This document shows positions 43,068-51,494 of a stretch of DNA of 64,000 bases, piece by piece (within the stretch, counting starts at the first letter, position 1; every line of letters starts with the position of its first letter). The notes under the pieces were generated by a model. It saw only the letters and a program-made list of their open reading frames with translations, was not told the DNA's origin and ran no database searches. Origin of the DNA: JBBRHQ01 sp963840235 (GTDB lineage: Bacteria; Actinomycetota; Thermoleophilia; Solirubrobacterales; 70-9); contig CAWIYC010000001.1 in assembly GCA_963840235.1 (NCBI GenBank), positions 62,001 through 126,000 on the forward strand, given 5' to 3'. Made by a program: the position numbers and the translations under genes.

Positions 43068-43694
43068 TCAGCCTCCGCGGCCGAGCTCCCGCAGGGCTTC
43101 GCTTCCGCCCTCGAGCACCGGTTCGCCATGGGCAAATAGAAGGCACTCGATCGGCTCCTCGGCCAGCGACAGCGCCCGCTCGCGGATCCTCCGCTTCACC
43201 GGCTCGGGGTCATCGCCGATCAGCTGGTCGGGGACGAACCCGACTCCGCCGTAGTTGATCAAGGCGTCGGCGAACAGAAGCGCTCCGGGGCCGACCTCGA
43301 GCCGCAGCACCGTGTCCTCGGGGCAGATCGCGTCCATCTCCAGCGCCACAACGTCTTCGGCGAGGCGCTCGCCGAAGGCAAAGCCGGCCACCTCGGGCCC
43401 GTCGGAGAACTCGTGCAGTCCTGCCTCGTGGCAGCGGATCGGGCAGCGGTAGCGCTCGGCCAGGCGCTCGCCGTGGCGCAGGTGGTGGCGGTTGCTGAGC
43501 ACGACCGCATCGATCCCGCCATGTTGCTCGAACCAATCGGCGCCCCCGGCCGGCAGCAGCGGGTCGAAGGCGAGCCGCGAGGTGGCGAGGTAGTGGCAGG
43601 CGACCTCGATCTTGATCCGCGGGTGCACCGCGGTCCAGCGATGGAGCCCGGGGAGGATCTCCTGCGGGCGGCCGGGGTCATCGGCTGCAGTCAT
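43068..43694 (-). CDS. Metallo-beta-lactamase-fold protein with degenerate metal motif
   Basis: A 208-residue protein. The fold is suggested by ILPGLHRWTAVHPRIKIEVACHY, the VVLSNRHHLRHGERLAERY segment in the place of the HxHxDH motif, GALLFADALINYGG and LLFAHGEPVLEGG at the end. The first metal motif lacks the standard HxHxDH spacing, so metal binding may differ. Function is unknown. It is transcribed away from the phosphatase gene at 43807. Confidence 0.65.
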   Translation of the reverse strand: MTAADDPGRPQEILPGLHRWTAVHPRIKIEVACHYLATSRLAFDPLLPAGGADWFEQHGGIDAVVLSNRHHLRHGERLAERYRCPIRCHEAGLHEFSDGPEVAGFAFGERLAEDVVALEMDAICPEDTVLRLEVGPGALLFADALINYGGVGFVPDQLIGDDPEPVKRRIRERALSLAEEPIECLLFAHGEPVLEGGSEALRELGRGG

Positions 43695-43806
43695 CGAGAA
43701 GCCTTGCTGATCCGCGTCATCACGGCAACGAGGCTAACGCGATAGGGCCCAGGAAGCGGCATCATCCCCGTGTGAACGTTGAGCTCGGATACCGCCCGGA
43801 GCGGCG

Positions 43807-44535
43807 GTGATCGACCTGCACTGCCACATCCTGCCCGGGATCGACGACGGGGCGCAGGATGTGAAGGAGAGCGCAGCGATGGCGCGCCAGGCCCAGGAGG
43901 ACGGCATCGAGGCGATCTGCGCCACCCCGCACATCCGCCACGACCACGACGTCCGCATCGCCGAGATCGGGGTCAGGGTCGAAGCGCTCAACCGCGAACT
44001 GCGCGAGCGAGGCATCGGGGTCGAGATCCTCCCCGGAGGTGAGGTGGCGGAGACGGCCGTCGAGGACCTCAGCGAGGAAGATCTCTCCCAGGTGACCCTG
44101 GGCGCCGGCCGCTGGATTCTGCTCGAGCCGGCCCCGGGGCCACTCTCGGACAGCCTCGAGCGCCGGGTCGAGCACCTCGCCCGGCGCGGGCACCGGGCGC
44201 TGATCGCACATCCCGAGCGCCACCTCGGGGAGGACATCCTCGAGCGGCTGGCCCGGCTCATCGGCGACGGCGCCCTGGTCCAGGCCACCGCGGACTTCTT
44301 CCTCCGCGAGGACACCTCGGCCGGGATGTTCGACCTCGCCGAGCGTGGCCTGGTGCACGTGCTCGGCAGCGACTCGCACTCGTCGCGTTTCGGCCGCGCC
44401 GCCCGCCTCGCCGACGCGCTGCGCCTGCTGGAAGGCGTCGAGCGCCTGGCGCCCCACCTCGATTGGGTCGTGGGCACGGCCCCGCGGGCGATCGTCGAGG
44501 GAGAGCCCCTCAAGCCCCCCTTCGAGCCGGCCTGA
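43807..44535 (+). CDS. PHP-type tyrosine-protein phosphatase (CpsB/YwqE-like)
   Basis: A 242-residue PHP-fold phosphatase. MIDLHCHILPGIDDGA gives the first metal His pair. ICATPHIRHDHD, ILPGGEVAE, ALIAHPERH and VLGSDSHSS give the remaining His/Asp/Glu ligands of a trinuclear site. In Gram-positives CpsB/YwqE dephosphorylates tyrosine kinases that control capsule or exopolysaccharide export. No cognate BY-kinase is nearby in this window. GTG start. Confidence 0.9.
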   Translation: MIDLHCHILPGIDDGAQDVKESAAMARQAQEDGIEAICATPHIRHDHDVRIAEIGVRVEALNRELRERGIGVEILPGGEVAETAVEDLSEEDLSQVTLGAGRWILLEPAPGPLSDSLERRVEHLARRGHRALIAHPERHLGEDILERLARLIGDGALVQATADFFLREDTSAGMFDLAERGLVHVLGSDSHSSRFGRAARLADALRLLEGVERLAPHLDWVVGTAPRAIVEGEPLKPPFEPA

Positions 44536-44543
44536 GCCGATCT

Positions 44544-45491
44544 TCAGTCGGCCGCTGTCAGCTCGACCCGCCGGGCGAGGTCCTCGACCACGCTGCTGGC
44601 GCCCGTCCCGAGACCGTGCCGGAGGAAGTTGGCCGCGCCGGCGGCGGCGCCGGTGACCAGTGCCTCCTGCCACTCGCGTCCCTCGGCGAAGCAGGCCGCG
44701 ATCGCGCCCATCATCGAATCGCCGCATCCCTCACGCGCGCCGCGATCGAAGTGGGGTGGCGTCAGCCACCAGGCCCCGTCGCCATGCAGGACGAGCGCCG
44801 GGCGCTCGGCGCGGGTGACGACGACGGCACCGGCGCCCCGCCGCCGCAGCTCCCCGGCGGCCGAGCGCAGCTCTGCGTCGGTTCCGACCGGCCCGGAGAC
44901 GAACTCGGCCAGCTCCCAGTCATTGAGCTTGACCAGGTCGGGCGAGCCCTCGAGGGCGCTGTCGAGGCGCGGCGAGGAGAGATCGACCAGCACCTGGGCG
45001 CCGTTCTCGCGCACGTCGGCGACGAGGCTGCCGTAGATGCCCAGCGGTAACGTCTCGGCCGGGTAGGGGTTGCAGACGGCGAGTACTCCCGCGTCCAGGG
45101 CCGCCGCGCAGGTCGCCGAGAAGAGGTCGTCCACCTCGTGCCGGGAGGGTGGGGGGCTCGCCGCCAGCGAGATCAGCTCACGCTCGCCGCCGCGGCGGTC
45201 GTTGACGTAGCAGCCGCTGGGCCCGGCGGTCTCGATCATCCGCAGCTTCCCCGGCAGCTCCTCGATCAGCGGACGCAGCACGGCACCGGTCTCGCCGCCG
45301 ATGAATCCGCACAGAACCGGGTCGGCACCGAGCTCACCCGCCATCCTCGTGACCCAGACTCCCTGGCCGGCGGCGTGGATGTGGATGTCGTCGCCCTCGG
45401 CGGTCCGCGCCTCGATGCTGATCGACAGCAGCGGATTGGGTCCGAAGACCGCCAGCCTGCCGCCGGCGCCCGCCTGTTCGCCCATATTCAC
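44544..45491 (-). CDS. PfkB-family sugar kinase (1-phosphofructokinase/LacC-like)
   Basis: A 315-residue ribokinase-fold enzyme. RLAVFGPNPLLSISIEAR opens the fold as in 1-phosphofructokinases. AAGQGVWVTRMAGELGADP resembles the G-K/Q-G-xN-xA block, with Trp replacing Asn. The PfkB end signature is GAREGCGDSMMGAIAA, where Asp is the base. It phosphorylates a sugar phosphate (fructose-1-P, tagatose-6-P) or related substrate. The GTG at 45491 or ATG at 45485 may start it. It is convergent with the phosphatase gene. Confidence 0.87.
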   Translation of the reverse strand: MNMGEQAGAGGRLAVFGPNPLLSISIEARTAEGDDIHIHAAGQGVWVTRMAGELGADPVLCGFIGGETGAVLRPLIEELPGKLRMIETAGPSGCYVNDRRGGERELISLAASPPPSRHEVDDLFSATCAAALDAGVLAVCNPYPAETLPLGIYGSLVADVRENGAQVLVDLSSPRLDSALEGSPDLVKLNDWELAEFVSGPVGTDAELRSAAGELRRRGAGAVVVTRAERPALVLHGDGAWWLTPPHFDRGAREGCGDSMMGAIAACFAEGREWQEALVTGAAAGAANFLRHGLGTGASSVVEDLARRVELTAAD

Positions 45492-45592
45492 GATGCCAAC
45501 CCTAAGCCCGATGCCACGAGGCGGCCTCCGTGCTCACGCCGAGCGGCAGTGCTGGCCAGCCAGCCAGTAGTAGTATGGCCCGGTTCCGGCTG

Positions 45593-45620
45593 GCGAGCGA
45601 TGGAGGGCGAGCGATGGAGG
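45593..45620. repeat. Perfect 14-bp tandem duplication carrying the P450 ribosome binding site
   Basis: GCGAGCGATGGAGG is repeated exactly (45593-45606 and 45607-45620). Each copy has ATGGAGG, that is, an ATG and a GGAGG. The result is two in-frame start candidates (45614, 45626), each with its own Shine-Dalgarno sequence ahead of the cytochrome P450. Confidence 0.9.
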
Positions 45621-45625
45621 TCGGT

Positions 45626-46855
45626 ATGAGGTCATCGGGCGATCTGGAGCGGGTTCGGATCACCGAGCGCGAGCACTGGCAGGAGGGGCCGCCGCACGAG
45701 CTCTTCCGCGAGATGCGCCACGGTTGCCCGATCCACTGGACCGACGGCGTCAGCGAGTACCCCGAGGAGGCCGGTTACTGGTCGGTCACCAACGCGGACG
45801 ACGTCTACACGGTCAGCCGCGATTGGAAGACGTACTCGTCGGAGCTTGGCGGCGTCACCGCCATCAACGCCGGCTTCCCGATCGAGCTCAGCCGGGCGAT
45901 GTTCATCGGCATGGACCCGCCCAAGCACGACCGGATCAAGGCCCTGTTCCAGGCCGGCTTCACGCCGAAGCGGATCGCCGCCCACGAGGACGAGATCCGC
46001 GAGATCGTGGCTGACGTGCTCGAGGGGCTCGAGGGCCGCGAGAGCTGCGACCTCGTCGCCGACGTCGCCCAGCCGGCGGTCTCGCGAGTGATCGGGAGCT
46101 TCATGGGAATCCCGAAGGAGGATGACGCCGTCTGGGCCAACCTGATGAACTCGGCCCTGGGTGCAGGGGACCCGGACCTCAACCCCGATGGGGTAGAGGG
46201 CGTGATCGAGCACGACATCCCCGAGATATTCGAGCGCTGTCTCCGGATGGTCGCGGCCCGCCGCGAGAACCCCACCGACGACCTCACCAGCGTCCTCGTC
46301 CACGCCGAGGTCGACGGACAGAAACTGGAGGAGCACGAGATCGTGATGGGCTTCTTCCTCCTGGTCGCTGCCGGCAACGACAGCACCAAGGCCACCTACT
46401 GCAGCGGCATGCGGGCGATGATGGAGCACCCTGACCAACGGCGGCTCCTGGTCGAGGATCCCTCCTTGATCCCGAGCGCGGTCGAGGAGTGTCTGCGCAT
46501 GTACCCGGCCTTCGCCCACTTCCGCCGCACCGCGACCTGCGACACCGAGCTCGCCGGGAAGGAGATCCGGGAGGGCGAGAAGGTGGTGATGTGGTACGTC
46601 TCATCGAACCGGGACGAGACCCGCTACGAGGACCCGGACCGCTTCGACGTGCGCCGCAATCCCGAGCACCAGGCCTTCGGCGCAGGCGGGCGCCATTTCT
46701 GCCTGGGAACGGCGCTGGCGCGGTTGGAGCTGCGGATCCTGTTCGAAGAGACGCTTGCCCGCTACCCGGGGATGGAGCTCGAGGGCCGCCCGACGATCGT
46801 CGAGTCGGCCTTCCTCAACCAGCCCAAGACGTTGCCCGTGCGGCTCTCGCCCTAG
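45626..46855 (+). CDS. Cytochrome P450
   Basis: A 409-residue soluble bacterial P450. The I-helix oxygen motif is AAGNDSTK (AGxDST type), the K-helix ExxR is EECLR, and the heme loop is FGAGGRHFCLG with the axial Cys. IGMDPPKHDRIKALF is a typical B-C region. The start at ATG 45626 has GGAGG five bases upstream; ATG 45614 is the next choice. It probably hydroxylates a terpenoid, steroid, or other lipophilic compound using ferredoxin; no redox partner gene is adjacent. Confidence 0.93.
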   Translation: MRSSGDLERVRITEREHWQEGPPHELFREMRHGCPIHWTDGVSEYPEEAGYWSVTNADDVYTVSRDWKTYSSELGGVTAINAGFPIELSRAMFIGMDPPKHDRIKALFQAGFTPKRIAAHEDEIREIVADVLEGLEGRESCDLVADVAQPAVSRVIGSFMGIPKEDDAVWANLMNSALGAGDPDLNPDGVEGVIEHDIPEIFERCLRMVAARRENPTDDLTSVLVHAEVDGQKLEEHEIVMGFFLLVAAGNDSTKATYCSGMRAMMEHPDQRRLLVEDPSLIPSAVEECLRMYPAFAHFRRTATCDTELAGKEIREGEKVVMWYVSSNRDETRYEDPDRFDVRRNPEHQAFGAGGRHFCLGTALARLELRILFEETLARYPGMELEGRPTIVESAFLNQPKTLPVRLSP

Positions 46856-46870
46856 CCCGGCACAGCGGCA

Positions 46871-47896
46871 TCAGCGGGTGAAGTCCTGGTCGATGCGCCG
46901 CAGGACCTCGTCGGCGGCGACAGCCGACCCGGCATCGTTGAGATGGATCCCGTCGGATTCGCGCACGATCGTTGCCTCGCCGTCTATCTCCATCGCGTCG
47001 CGGTAGCGTTCCCCCGGGGCGAAGACGGGGACTGTGTCGATGATCCGGATCTGGCTCATCCAGGGCTGGGCGGCGACGCGGATGGCGGCATTGACCGTCC
47101 TCTCGACCGTCTGGCGATAGCTGTCTCGCGGAGTGGGGACGGTCAGCCAGTAGACCCGTGTCTCACCCGCCTGCCGGTAGGTGTTCATCATCTGGCGCAA
47201 CCTGCCGGCGAAGATCGCAGCCCATCTCGTTCCGCAGCAGGAAACGCTCTTGCCGCCCGGTCCCGGGAGAGGATAACCCTCGTTTGCTCCGATGAAGACG
47301 ACGACCGCCTGCGGGTGGTGGTCCTTGACCTGTGCGGTCGAGAGCTGACCCCAGTCCACCAGTACCGGGTTCGAGATCCCCGTTCCCGGATGCGAGTCCC
47401 GGACCACCTCGACGCCTTCGGGAGTCAGTTCCCTGGCCAACTCGGCGTCGAGGGGCTGCGAGAGCGAGTCGCCGGTGACGAGCAGCGATTCGAGCTGCTG
47501 CTTCCGGGGCGGCCTGTTGCCGATTTCGACGGGATCGAAAGCGTCGGGGGTGATCGGCGGGATGCGGCCGGCCTGCGTCGTCATCGGGCCGGCCTTGAAC
47601 TCGCCTCCGTTGTCGAGGTCTTGGTTCGGGTTGAGCGGGGAGGTGAGCTTGTGCGAGACCTCCTGGAAGGGGAGGTTGTCGGCAATCGTGCTCGTTGGCC
47701 TGCCGACGGCGGTGATCAGGTCGCGCCCGATCCCTGGCGCTTGCTCCTGGCCGGCATGGAGCACGGTGCCACCGGAGAAGATGATCAGGATCAGCATCAC
47801 CACGGCGACGGCGAGAACCGATTGTCGGGCGCTGAAGCGGCGCACCCCCTCGCGGTCGAAGCGGCTCATCTGGCTGTCGTCTGAGTGCTGGGTCAT
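46871..47896 (-). CDS. Membrane-anchored SGNH hydrolase-like protein (DUF459 type), MBOAT partner
   Basis: A 341-residue protein with one N-terminal membrane anchor (about 27-48) and a linker. The SGNH domain shows LLVTGDSLSQPL (nucleophile Ser), VVVFIGANEGYPLP (block III with Asn) and SDGIHLNDAG (Asp-His). It lies 18 bases after the AlgI-type MBOAT stop. In O-acetylation systems such proteins take the acyl group delivered across the membrane by the MBOAT and place it on a polysaccharide. This role is inferred from that context. Confidence 0.86.
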   Translation of the reverse strand: MTQHSDDSQMSRFDREGVRRFSARQSVLAVAVVMLILIIFSGGTVLHAGQEQAPGIGRDLITAVGRPTSTIADNLPFQEVSHKLTSPLNPNQDLDNGGEFKAGPMTTQAGRIPPITPDAFDPVEIGNRPPRKQQLESLLVTGDSLSQPLDAELARELTPEGVEVVRDSHPGTGISNPVLVDWGQLSTAQVKDHHPQAVVVFIGANEGYPLPGPGGKSVSCCGTRWAAIFAGRLRQMMNTYRQAGETRVYWLTVPTPRDSYRQTVERTVNAAIRVAAQPWMSQIRIIDTVPVFAPGERYRDAMEIDGEATIVRESDGIHLNDAGSAVAADEVLRRIDQDFTR

Positions 47897-47914
47897 CTCC
47901 GGGTGGTGGGCAGG

Positions 47915-49312
47915 CTAGAACTGGAAGTAGATGAAGGGAGGGACTCCCTGGCTGGGCACGGTCGCGCCGACTAACAGGATGGTGATCGCGAGCGCGCCGG
48001 CGAGGACCATCGGGCGCAGGCCTTCGATCCGGACCTGGAGCCGCTCGATCGGGCGCGGCGGAAGCAACTGCATCCCGACGACGACGACAATCGCCAGAGC
48101 CACCGGGATCGTGACCAACGTCAGCGGGCCGGGGACGAGGAGCCGGCTGATGTAGTCGCCGAAGAGGCTCAGATCGGTCGAGCGGAAGAGGATCCAGCCG
48201 AGGACGATCAGGTTGAAGGTGGCGAACCAGCGCAGCCAGGCCGGCGTCCGGCGCCCGATCCGCCCGCCGAGGACGTGCTCGACCACAAGTCCCAGACCCT
48301 GGAAGGTCCCCCACAGCACGAAGGTCCAGGCCGCTCCGTGCCAGAGGCCCCCCAAGACCATGGTGATCATCAGGTTGCGATAGGTGAAGAGGCGGCTGCC
48401 GCGGCTGCCTCCGAGTGGAATGTAGAGGTAGTCGCGCAGGAATCGCGACAGGGTCATGTGCCAGCGGCGCCAGAAGTCCCGGAAGCCGGTCGCCCGGTAG
48501 GGGCTGTTGAAGTTCTGCGGGAAGATGAAACCCATCAGCAGCGCCAGGCCGATCGCCATGTCGGTGTAGCCGGAGAAGTCGCAATAGATCTGCGCTGCGT
48601 AGGCGTAGCCGGCGACCAGCAGATCCGGCCCGGCATAGGCCTGGGGGACGGCGAAGGCCGGATCGACGATCGTTCGCGCCAGGTAGTCGGCGATCATCAC
48701 TTTCTTCACCAGCCCGAGCCCGACCAGTGCCAGCCCGGCGCCAACCGCAACCCTGCTCGGGTCGCGGGGCGCTCTGAGCTGGGGCAGGAACTCGCTGGCT
48801 CGGACGATCGGCCCTGCCACCAGGTGCGGGAAGAAGCTGAGGTAGATGGCCGCGTCGATCGTCGATGCCGGCTCCACCTGGCGTCGCTTGACGTCGACCA
48901 CGTAGGTGATCGCCTGAAAGGTGAAGAAGCTGATCCCGATCGGCAGCGCCACAGTCAGCAGGGGAAGGGGGGCGCCGAGATGAATCGTGTTGAGCAGGTC
49001 GGAGATGTCCTGGACGAAAAACGAGTAGTACTTGAAGACGGCCAGGGTCCCGAGATCGAGTCCGACGGCGATTCCGGCGATCCAGCGGCGGCGGATCTCG
49101 TCGTCCGTGCGTCCGAGCAACTGCGCCGCGATCTGGCTGATCAGGGTGATCCCGGCGAGCAACAGGCAGAAGCGCGGGTTGGCCGCTGCGTAGAAGACGT
49201 AGCTGGCGAGGACGATGAACGGCTTCCACAGGGGCTGGCGCGGCATCAGCGCCCACGAGAGCGTGAGCACGACCGGGAAGAAGATCGCGAATTCGATAGT
49301 GGGAAAGAGCAG
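47915..49312 (-). CDS. MBOAT-family O-acyltransferase (AlgI-like)
   Basis: A 465-residue polytopic protein. Invariant MBOAT motifs are FRDFWRRWHMTLSRFLRDYLY and the His-containing MVLGGLWHGAAWTF (catalytic His). FFTFQAITYVVDV and YCDFSGYTDMAIGLALL are AlgI-type blocks. The natural N-terminus LLFPTIEFAIFFPVVLTLSW has no ATG in frame: an in-frame stop precedes CTG at 49312, which lies seven bases after AGGAAGG. The first standard codon is GTG at 49270. It probably moves acyl groups across the membrane for the SGNH protein(s). Confidence 0.9.
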   Translation of the reverse strand: MLFPTIEFAIFFPVVLTLSWALMPRQPLWKPFIVLASYVFYAAANPRFCLLLAGITLISQIAAQLLGRTDDEIRRRWIAGIAVGLDLGTLAVFKYYSFFVQDISDLLNTIHLGAPLPLLTVALPIGISFFTFQAITYVVDVKRRQVEPASTIDAAIYLSFFPHLVAGPIVRASEFLPQLRAPRDPSRVAVGAGLALVGLGLVKKVMIADYLARTIVDPAFAVPQAYAGPDLLVAGYAYAAQIYCDFSGYTDMAIGLALLMGFIFPQNFNSPYRATGFRDFWRRWHMTLSRFLRDYLYIPLGGSRGSRLFTYRNLMITMVLGGLWHGAAWTFVLWGTFQGLGLVVEHVLGGRIGRRTPAWLRWFATFNLIVLGWILFRSTDLSLFGDYISRLLVPGPLTLVTIPVALAIVVVVGMQLLPPRPIERLQVRIEGLRPMVLAGALAITILLVGATVPSQGVPPFIYFQF

Positions 49313-49411
49313 CGGTCATCCTTCCTGTAGATGCCCTGCCGCGCGCCATCGGCGACGGGCGATCCTAGCTGGCTCGCAACTGCCGGCGCTCAGACGTGTT
49401 TCTATGGATAG

Positions 49412-50056
49412 GTGAATCGATCCAGACTGCAGATACCGTTGGGCGCCCTCGTGGCTGTGTTGTTGGTGGTCTCCATTCCCGGCGGGGCAGCGGCCCGGGG
49501 CGGCTGCGGGGACATCGAGCAGGTCAAGGCCACCAAGGACGTCAACCCGAGCGGACCCGAGCCGCTGGCGGTCGGCGACTCGGTGATGCTGCTGGCGCTC
49601 AACGATCTCGCCCATGTTGGTTACAACACCAACGGGCAGGGATGTCGCTCTTTCGCCGATGGGCTCGGTGTGATCCGCGCCAAACGCAACAAGGGTCAGC
49701 TGCCCCGCTTGGTCGTGCTCGCACTCGGCACCGACGGACCGGTCAGCGCCGCCAAGATCAATACCGCGCTCCGGATCGTCGGTTCGAAGCGAGTGCTGGG
49801 GCTGGTGACGCCGCGTGAACTGGGAGGGAACGCAGGCTTCGACGCGACCGCGATGCGCAGGGCGGCCGCCAAGAACCCGACCCGGATCGTGCTCTTCGAT
49901 TGGGTCAAGTTCGGCAAGGATCACGACGGTTGGTTCCAGCCCGACCATGCCCACCTCTCCTACGTCGGCGCGGCGGCGTTTGCGCGGCTGCTCGGCAAGG
50001 GGACCAGATTCGCCCAGCCGAACCAGTTCCCGGATGGCACGCGCTTTCCTCACTAG
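49412..50056 (+). CDS. Small secreted SGNH-like hydrolase, copy A
   Basis: A 214-residue protein with a signal peptide (about 1-28, ending AAA). The SGNH domain resembles the detached C-terminal domain of OafA/OatA acyltransferases: LAVGDSVMLLA (Ser57), LGTDG (105-109), LVTPRELGG and WFQPDHAHLSYVGAAAF (Asp178, His181). The usual Asn of block III (GTNG) is Asp here. It is a close paralogue of 51495-52145 and is divergent from the MBOAT gene. Probably an extracellular esterase or transacylase in glycan O-acylation; activity is inferred. Confidence 0.8.
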   Translation: MNRSRLQIPLGALVAVLLVVSIPGGAAARGGCGDIEQVKATKDVNPSGPEPLAVGDSVMLLALNDLAHVGYNTNGQGCRSFADGLGVIRAKRNKGQLPRLVVLALGTDGPVSAAKINTALRIVGSKRVLGLVTPRELGGNAGFDATAMRRAAAKNPTRIVLFDWVKFGKDHDGWFQPDHAHLSYVGAAAFARLLGKGTRFAQPNQFPDGTRFPH

Positions 50057-51020
50057 AGCCGCAATTGCAGCCTCGGCGGCGCTGCTGATCGCCGGGCTCG
50101 CGGGCGCCCAGGGCGCGCTGGCCGAGCGCCGCTCAGCCGAACAGGTGGAGTGCCAGGGTCAACATGCCACGATCGTTGGCACCTCGAGACCCGACCGGCT
50201 CGCCGGCACGAGCCACCCTGACGTGATCGCCGCGCGCGGCGGCGGGGACGAAGTCTTTGGCAAGGAGGGCGACGACATCGTCTGCGGGGGCCGCGGCGCC
50301 GACTTCGTCTTCGGCGGGCCCGGCGAGGACGAGATAGATGGCGGCAACAACCCCGACACGCTCCGCGGTGACGCTGGCAACGACACTCTCCGCGGCCAGT
50401 GGGGCCCCGACTACCTCCAGGGAGGTCCGGGCTCGGATCGGATCGTCGGTGGGCCCGACTCGGGCACCCCGGCCGGCGCCGACGTCGCCTCCTTCGCCGG
50501 CAAGGGGCCGGCCGTAACCGTCGACCTCACCAGGGGTGAGGCCGATGGGCAGGGCGTCGACACGCTGATCGGCATCGAGGGCGTGCTCGGCTCGCTCCAG
50601 GCCGACACGATCGTCGGTGACGAAAATGCCAACGCGCTCTCGGGCTCGGCGGGCTCGGACACGATCGAGGGCGGCGGTGGAGACGACCTGGTGGGCGGCG
50701 GCCCCGGTGACGACACCGTCCAGGGAAATGACGGCGACGACCGGATCCTCGGCACCACCGGCTCCGACACGCTCTACGGCAATGCCGGCCAGGATTTCCT
50801 CGAGGGCTACAGCGATGACGACGTCCTCCTCGGTGGGTCCGAGAACGACAGCCTGCTAGGCGACGAGGGCAGTGACAAGCTCTACGGGCAGGGCGGAGAC
50901 GATTACCTGGACGGAGGCTCCGGAAATGAGAGCGGCGCGGGAGACACCGGCGACGGTGGGCCGCAGATCGTCGCAGACACCTGCCTTCGTCTCGAGATTT
51001 CCATCAACTGCGAGCTCTGA
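50034..51020 (+). CDS. Secreted RTX/hemolysin-type calcium-binding repeat protein
   Basis: A 328-residue protein with a signal peptide (AAIAASAALLIAGLAGAQGALA). RTX nonapeptides (GGxGxDxxx) run through the protein, with a spacer at about 150-195 (DVASFAGKGPAVTVDLTRG). It ends in a short Cys-containing tail (ADTCLRLEISINCEL). Such repeats form a calcium-filled beta-roll outside the cell. The ATG overlaps the upstream SGNH gene by 23 bases, so the two are coupled. No catalytic domain is seen; a structural or surface role is likely. Confidence 0.88.
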   Translation: MARAFLTRAAIAASAALLIAGLAGAQGALAERRSAEQVECQGQHATIVGTSRPDRLAGTSHPDVIAARGGGDEVFGKEGDDIVCGGRGADFVFGGPGEDEIDGGNNPDTLRGDAGNDTLRGQWGPDYLQGGPGSDRIVGGPDSGTPAGADVASFAGKGPAVTVDLTRGEADGQGVDTLIGIEGVLGSLQADTIVGDENANALSGSAGSDTIEGGGGDDLVGGGPGDDTVQGNDGDDRILGTTGSDTLYGNAGQDFLEGYSDDDVLLGGSENDSLLGDEGSDKLYGQGGDDYLDGGSGNESGAGDTGDGGPQIVADTCLRLEISINCEL

Positions 51021-51091
51021 TACCTGGATCCGCGTTCGCTACGATGCCGCACCCTTTGGACTGCCAGGGAGAAAGGACGAAATATTCTCTT

Positions 51092-51484
51092 ATGCCCAAT
51101 ACCGTTCGAATCGTGATCACCGTCGCGGCCGCTGCGTTGACCGCTGGGGCGCTTCTCGCCACCAGCGCGGGCGCATCGCCCGCGGCCACCGCGTCGAAGA
51201 CCTGCAGCATCAGCGGTCAGCAGCGCGACTACGGCCACAACATGTACCTCGACGCGCTTTCGGTCCGCGGGGCCAGGTGCGGCAAGGGCAAGGCTGTTGT
51301 CAACGGCTACACCAAGTGCCGCTACAAGCACGGCGGCCTCAACGGCCGCTGCCCCAATCGCATCAAGAAGTACAAGTGCGGCGAGGGAAGGCGCACGGTC
51401 GCGCCGCACATCCAGTACAGCGTCAATGTGAGCTGCAAGCACGGCTCCAAGCGGATCAAGTTCACCTACACCCAGCAGGTGTAG
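51092..51484 (+). CDS. Small secreted Cys-rich protein
   Basis: A 130-residue frame, with a signal peptide (about 5-30, ending AGASPAA). The mature domain is basic and has eight Cys spaced through it (SKTCSISGQQRDYG, RGARCGKGKAVVNGYTKCRY, GRCPNRIKKYKCGEG, SVNVSCKHG). This suggests a disulfide-stabilised fold. AAAGGA lies about 16 bases upstream of the ATG, a poor spacing, so the true start may differ. Family unknown. It lies in the MBOAT-SGNH block. Confidence 0.72.
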   Translation: MPNTVRIVITVAAAALTAGALLATSAGASPAATASKTCSISGQQRDYGHNMYLDALSVRGARCGKGKAVVNGYTKCRYKHGGLNGRCPNRIKKYKCGEGRRTVAPHIQYSVNVSCKHGSKRIKFTYTQQV

Positions 51485-51494
51485 GGGAGAGGCC

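Noticed and set aside
50034..51020. RTX repeats as a toxin or bacteriocin with type I secretion
   Set aside because: A normal N-terminal signal peptide is present, there is no toxin domain, and no ABC/HlyD secretion genes are nearby.
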